DNA of 64,000 nt. It comes from Roseovarius sp. 217. GTDB taxonomy: Bacteria; Pseudomonadota; Alphaproteobacteria; Rhodobacterales; Rhodobacteraceae. The stretch covers positions 4,002,008 to 4,066,007 of the forward strand of contig NZ_CH902584.1 in the NCBI RefSeq assembly GCF_000152845.1, read 5' to 3'. Of the stretch, positions 63,619 through 64,000 are shown in pieces (the stretch's first letter is position 1; each line of letters opens with the position of its first letter). Below the pieces are notes generated by a model that saw only the letters and a list, made by a program, of their open reading frames with translations, was not told the DNA's origin and searched no databases. A program made the translations under genes and the position numbers.

Positions 63619-64000
63619 TCAAAGCTCAAGATCCAGTGTGACGGGAAAATGGTCTGATGCCGCCAGAAGCGCCTCGCGGAGATCGCGATTGTCCCAGCAC
63701 CCCGGATCGTCGAACGGATGCCAGATCCGCCAGACAGGTCGGCGCGCCATCAGATCCGGTGAGATCAGGATATAATCCAGCAGGGCCTGCATGTAGCGCT
63801 TTTTATCGCGGATGTAGAACCGTGCTGTGGTGTGAATAGCCCCGATCCGCTGGGTTAATGCTCCATGTGCATGCGGATCAAAGAGTGTCAGAGCGGTCTC
63901 CTGCCCTTCGCCCGTGATAATCTCGAGGGATGAGCGGCCAAACAGATGCTCGTATTCATCAAGTCCGGGCCCGTCATTCAGATCCCCCAGCACGATCAAC
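63619..64000 (-). CDS. Endonuclease/exonuclease/phosphatase family protein, C-terminal part (cut by window end)
   Basis: The frame is open to the window edge and ends at a stop at 63619. The visible 126 residues contain VLGDLNDGPGLDEYEHLFG (metal/Asn active-site motif) and ALLAASDHFPVTLDLE with the Asp-His pair of the EEP superfamily. It may be a DNase I-like nuclease or phosphodiesterase. The N-terminal half with its catalytic Glu lies outside, so substrate cannot be judged. Confidence 0.8.
   Translation of the reverse strand, partial: LIVLGDLNDGPGLDEYEHLFGRSSLEIITGEGQETALTLFDPHAHGALTQRIGAIHTTARFYIRDKKRYMQALLDYILISPDLMARRPVWRIWHPFDDPGCWDNRDLREALLAASDHFPVTLDLEL

Noticed and set aside
1..64000. 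CRISPR arrays, rRNA or tRNA genes
   Set aside because: No regular repeat-spacer array, rRNA segment or tRNA cloverleaf was seen when reading both strands.

Overview
The window reads as a chromosomal segment of an alphaproteobacterium of the Rhodobacteraceae, most likely the Roseobacter clade. Supporting signs are the high GC, the dcw cell-division cluster with a DUF2484 gene next to murB, CobST-type cobaltochelatase genes, a propionyl-CoA carboxylase/methylmalonyl-CoA mutase locus, and GC-rich AAAATACTCCGGGGG-type intergenic repeats. Genus and species cannot be fixed from the sequence alone.

Positions 1 to about 15,960 are the right-hand part of a Mu-like transposable prophage with a siphovirus-type tail. 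In order it carries a capsid-region gene end, gp35/gp36/gp37-like head-completion genes, tail tube, a tail-assembly chaperone with a clear A AAA AAC -1 frameshift site feeding a DUF1799 frame, tape measure, tail-tip genes, a 1290-residue J-like tip/fibre protein and two small fibre-associated genes. From about 10.3 to 12.3 kb base composition drops, as expected of a recently exchanged receptor-binding module. A non-coding stretch with two related hairpin elements follows. Next come a Mu Com-like zinc-finger gene, a small overlapping ORF and, in the position of Mu mom, an unusual fusion of an ABC-type ATPase with a GNAT acyltransferase. The last prophage gene is AT-richer and ends in a protein with a HEPN-type RNDIAH motif, a candidate defence or toxin cargo gene. 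A CACGCTACA tandem repeat preceded by short TTCACTG-type repeats marks the probable right end.

Positions 16.0 to 30 kb are host genes: a valine-catabolism operon (acyl-CoA dehydrogenase, 3-hydroxyisobutyryl-CoA hydrolase, mmsB) followed by a Crp/Fnr regulator, then cobS-cobT, an aminopeptidase P, a DUF427 protein, a ClC channel, an FAD-linked lactate/glycolate-type dehydrogenase and recN. Positions 30 to 42.2 kb hold bamD and the dcw genes ftsZ, ftsA, ftsQ, ddl, murB, DUF2484, murC, murG and ftsW, all on the minus strand. An APC-family permease sits between DUF2484 and murC, and lpxC and murD are missing from their usual places.

Positions 42.3 to 56 kb carry a flavoprotein, then a minus-strand block with methylmalonyl-CoA mutase, pccA, pccB and several small lipoprotein, periplasmic and hypothetical genes. 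The block starts at a divergent promoter region with TTTGCAAA-type half-sites shared with a Bcr/CflA-type MFS exporter. The valine genes, pccAB, mcm and cobST fit one metabolic theme: branched-chain carbon enters as propionyl-CoA and leaves as succinyl-CoA through a B12-dependent mutase. Positions 56 to 64 kb hold an L,D-transpeptidase, a cold-shock protein with a structured 3' end, an AI-2E-family permease, an Hda-like DnaA paralogue, the ppk-ppx polyphosphate pair, a small exported protein and the end of an endonuclease/exonuclease/phosphatase-family gene cut by the window edge.
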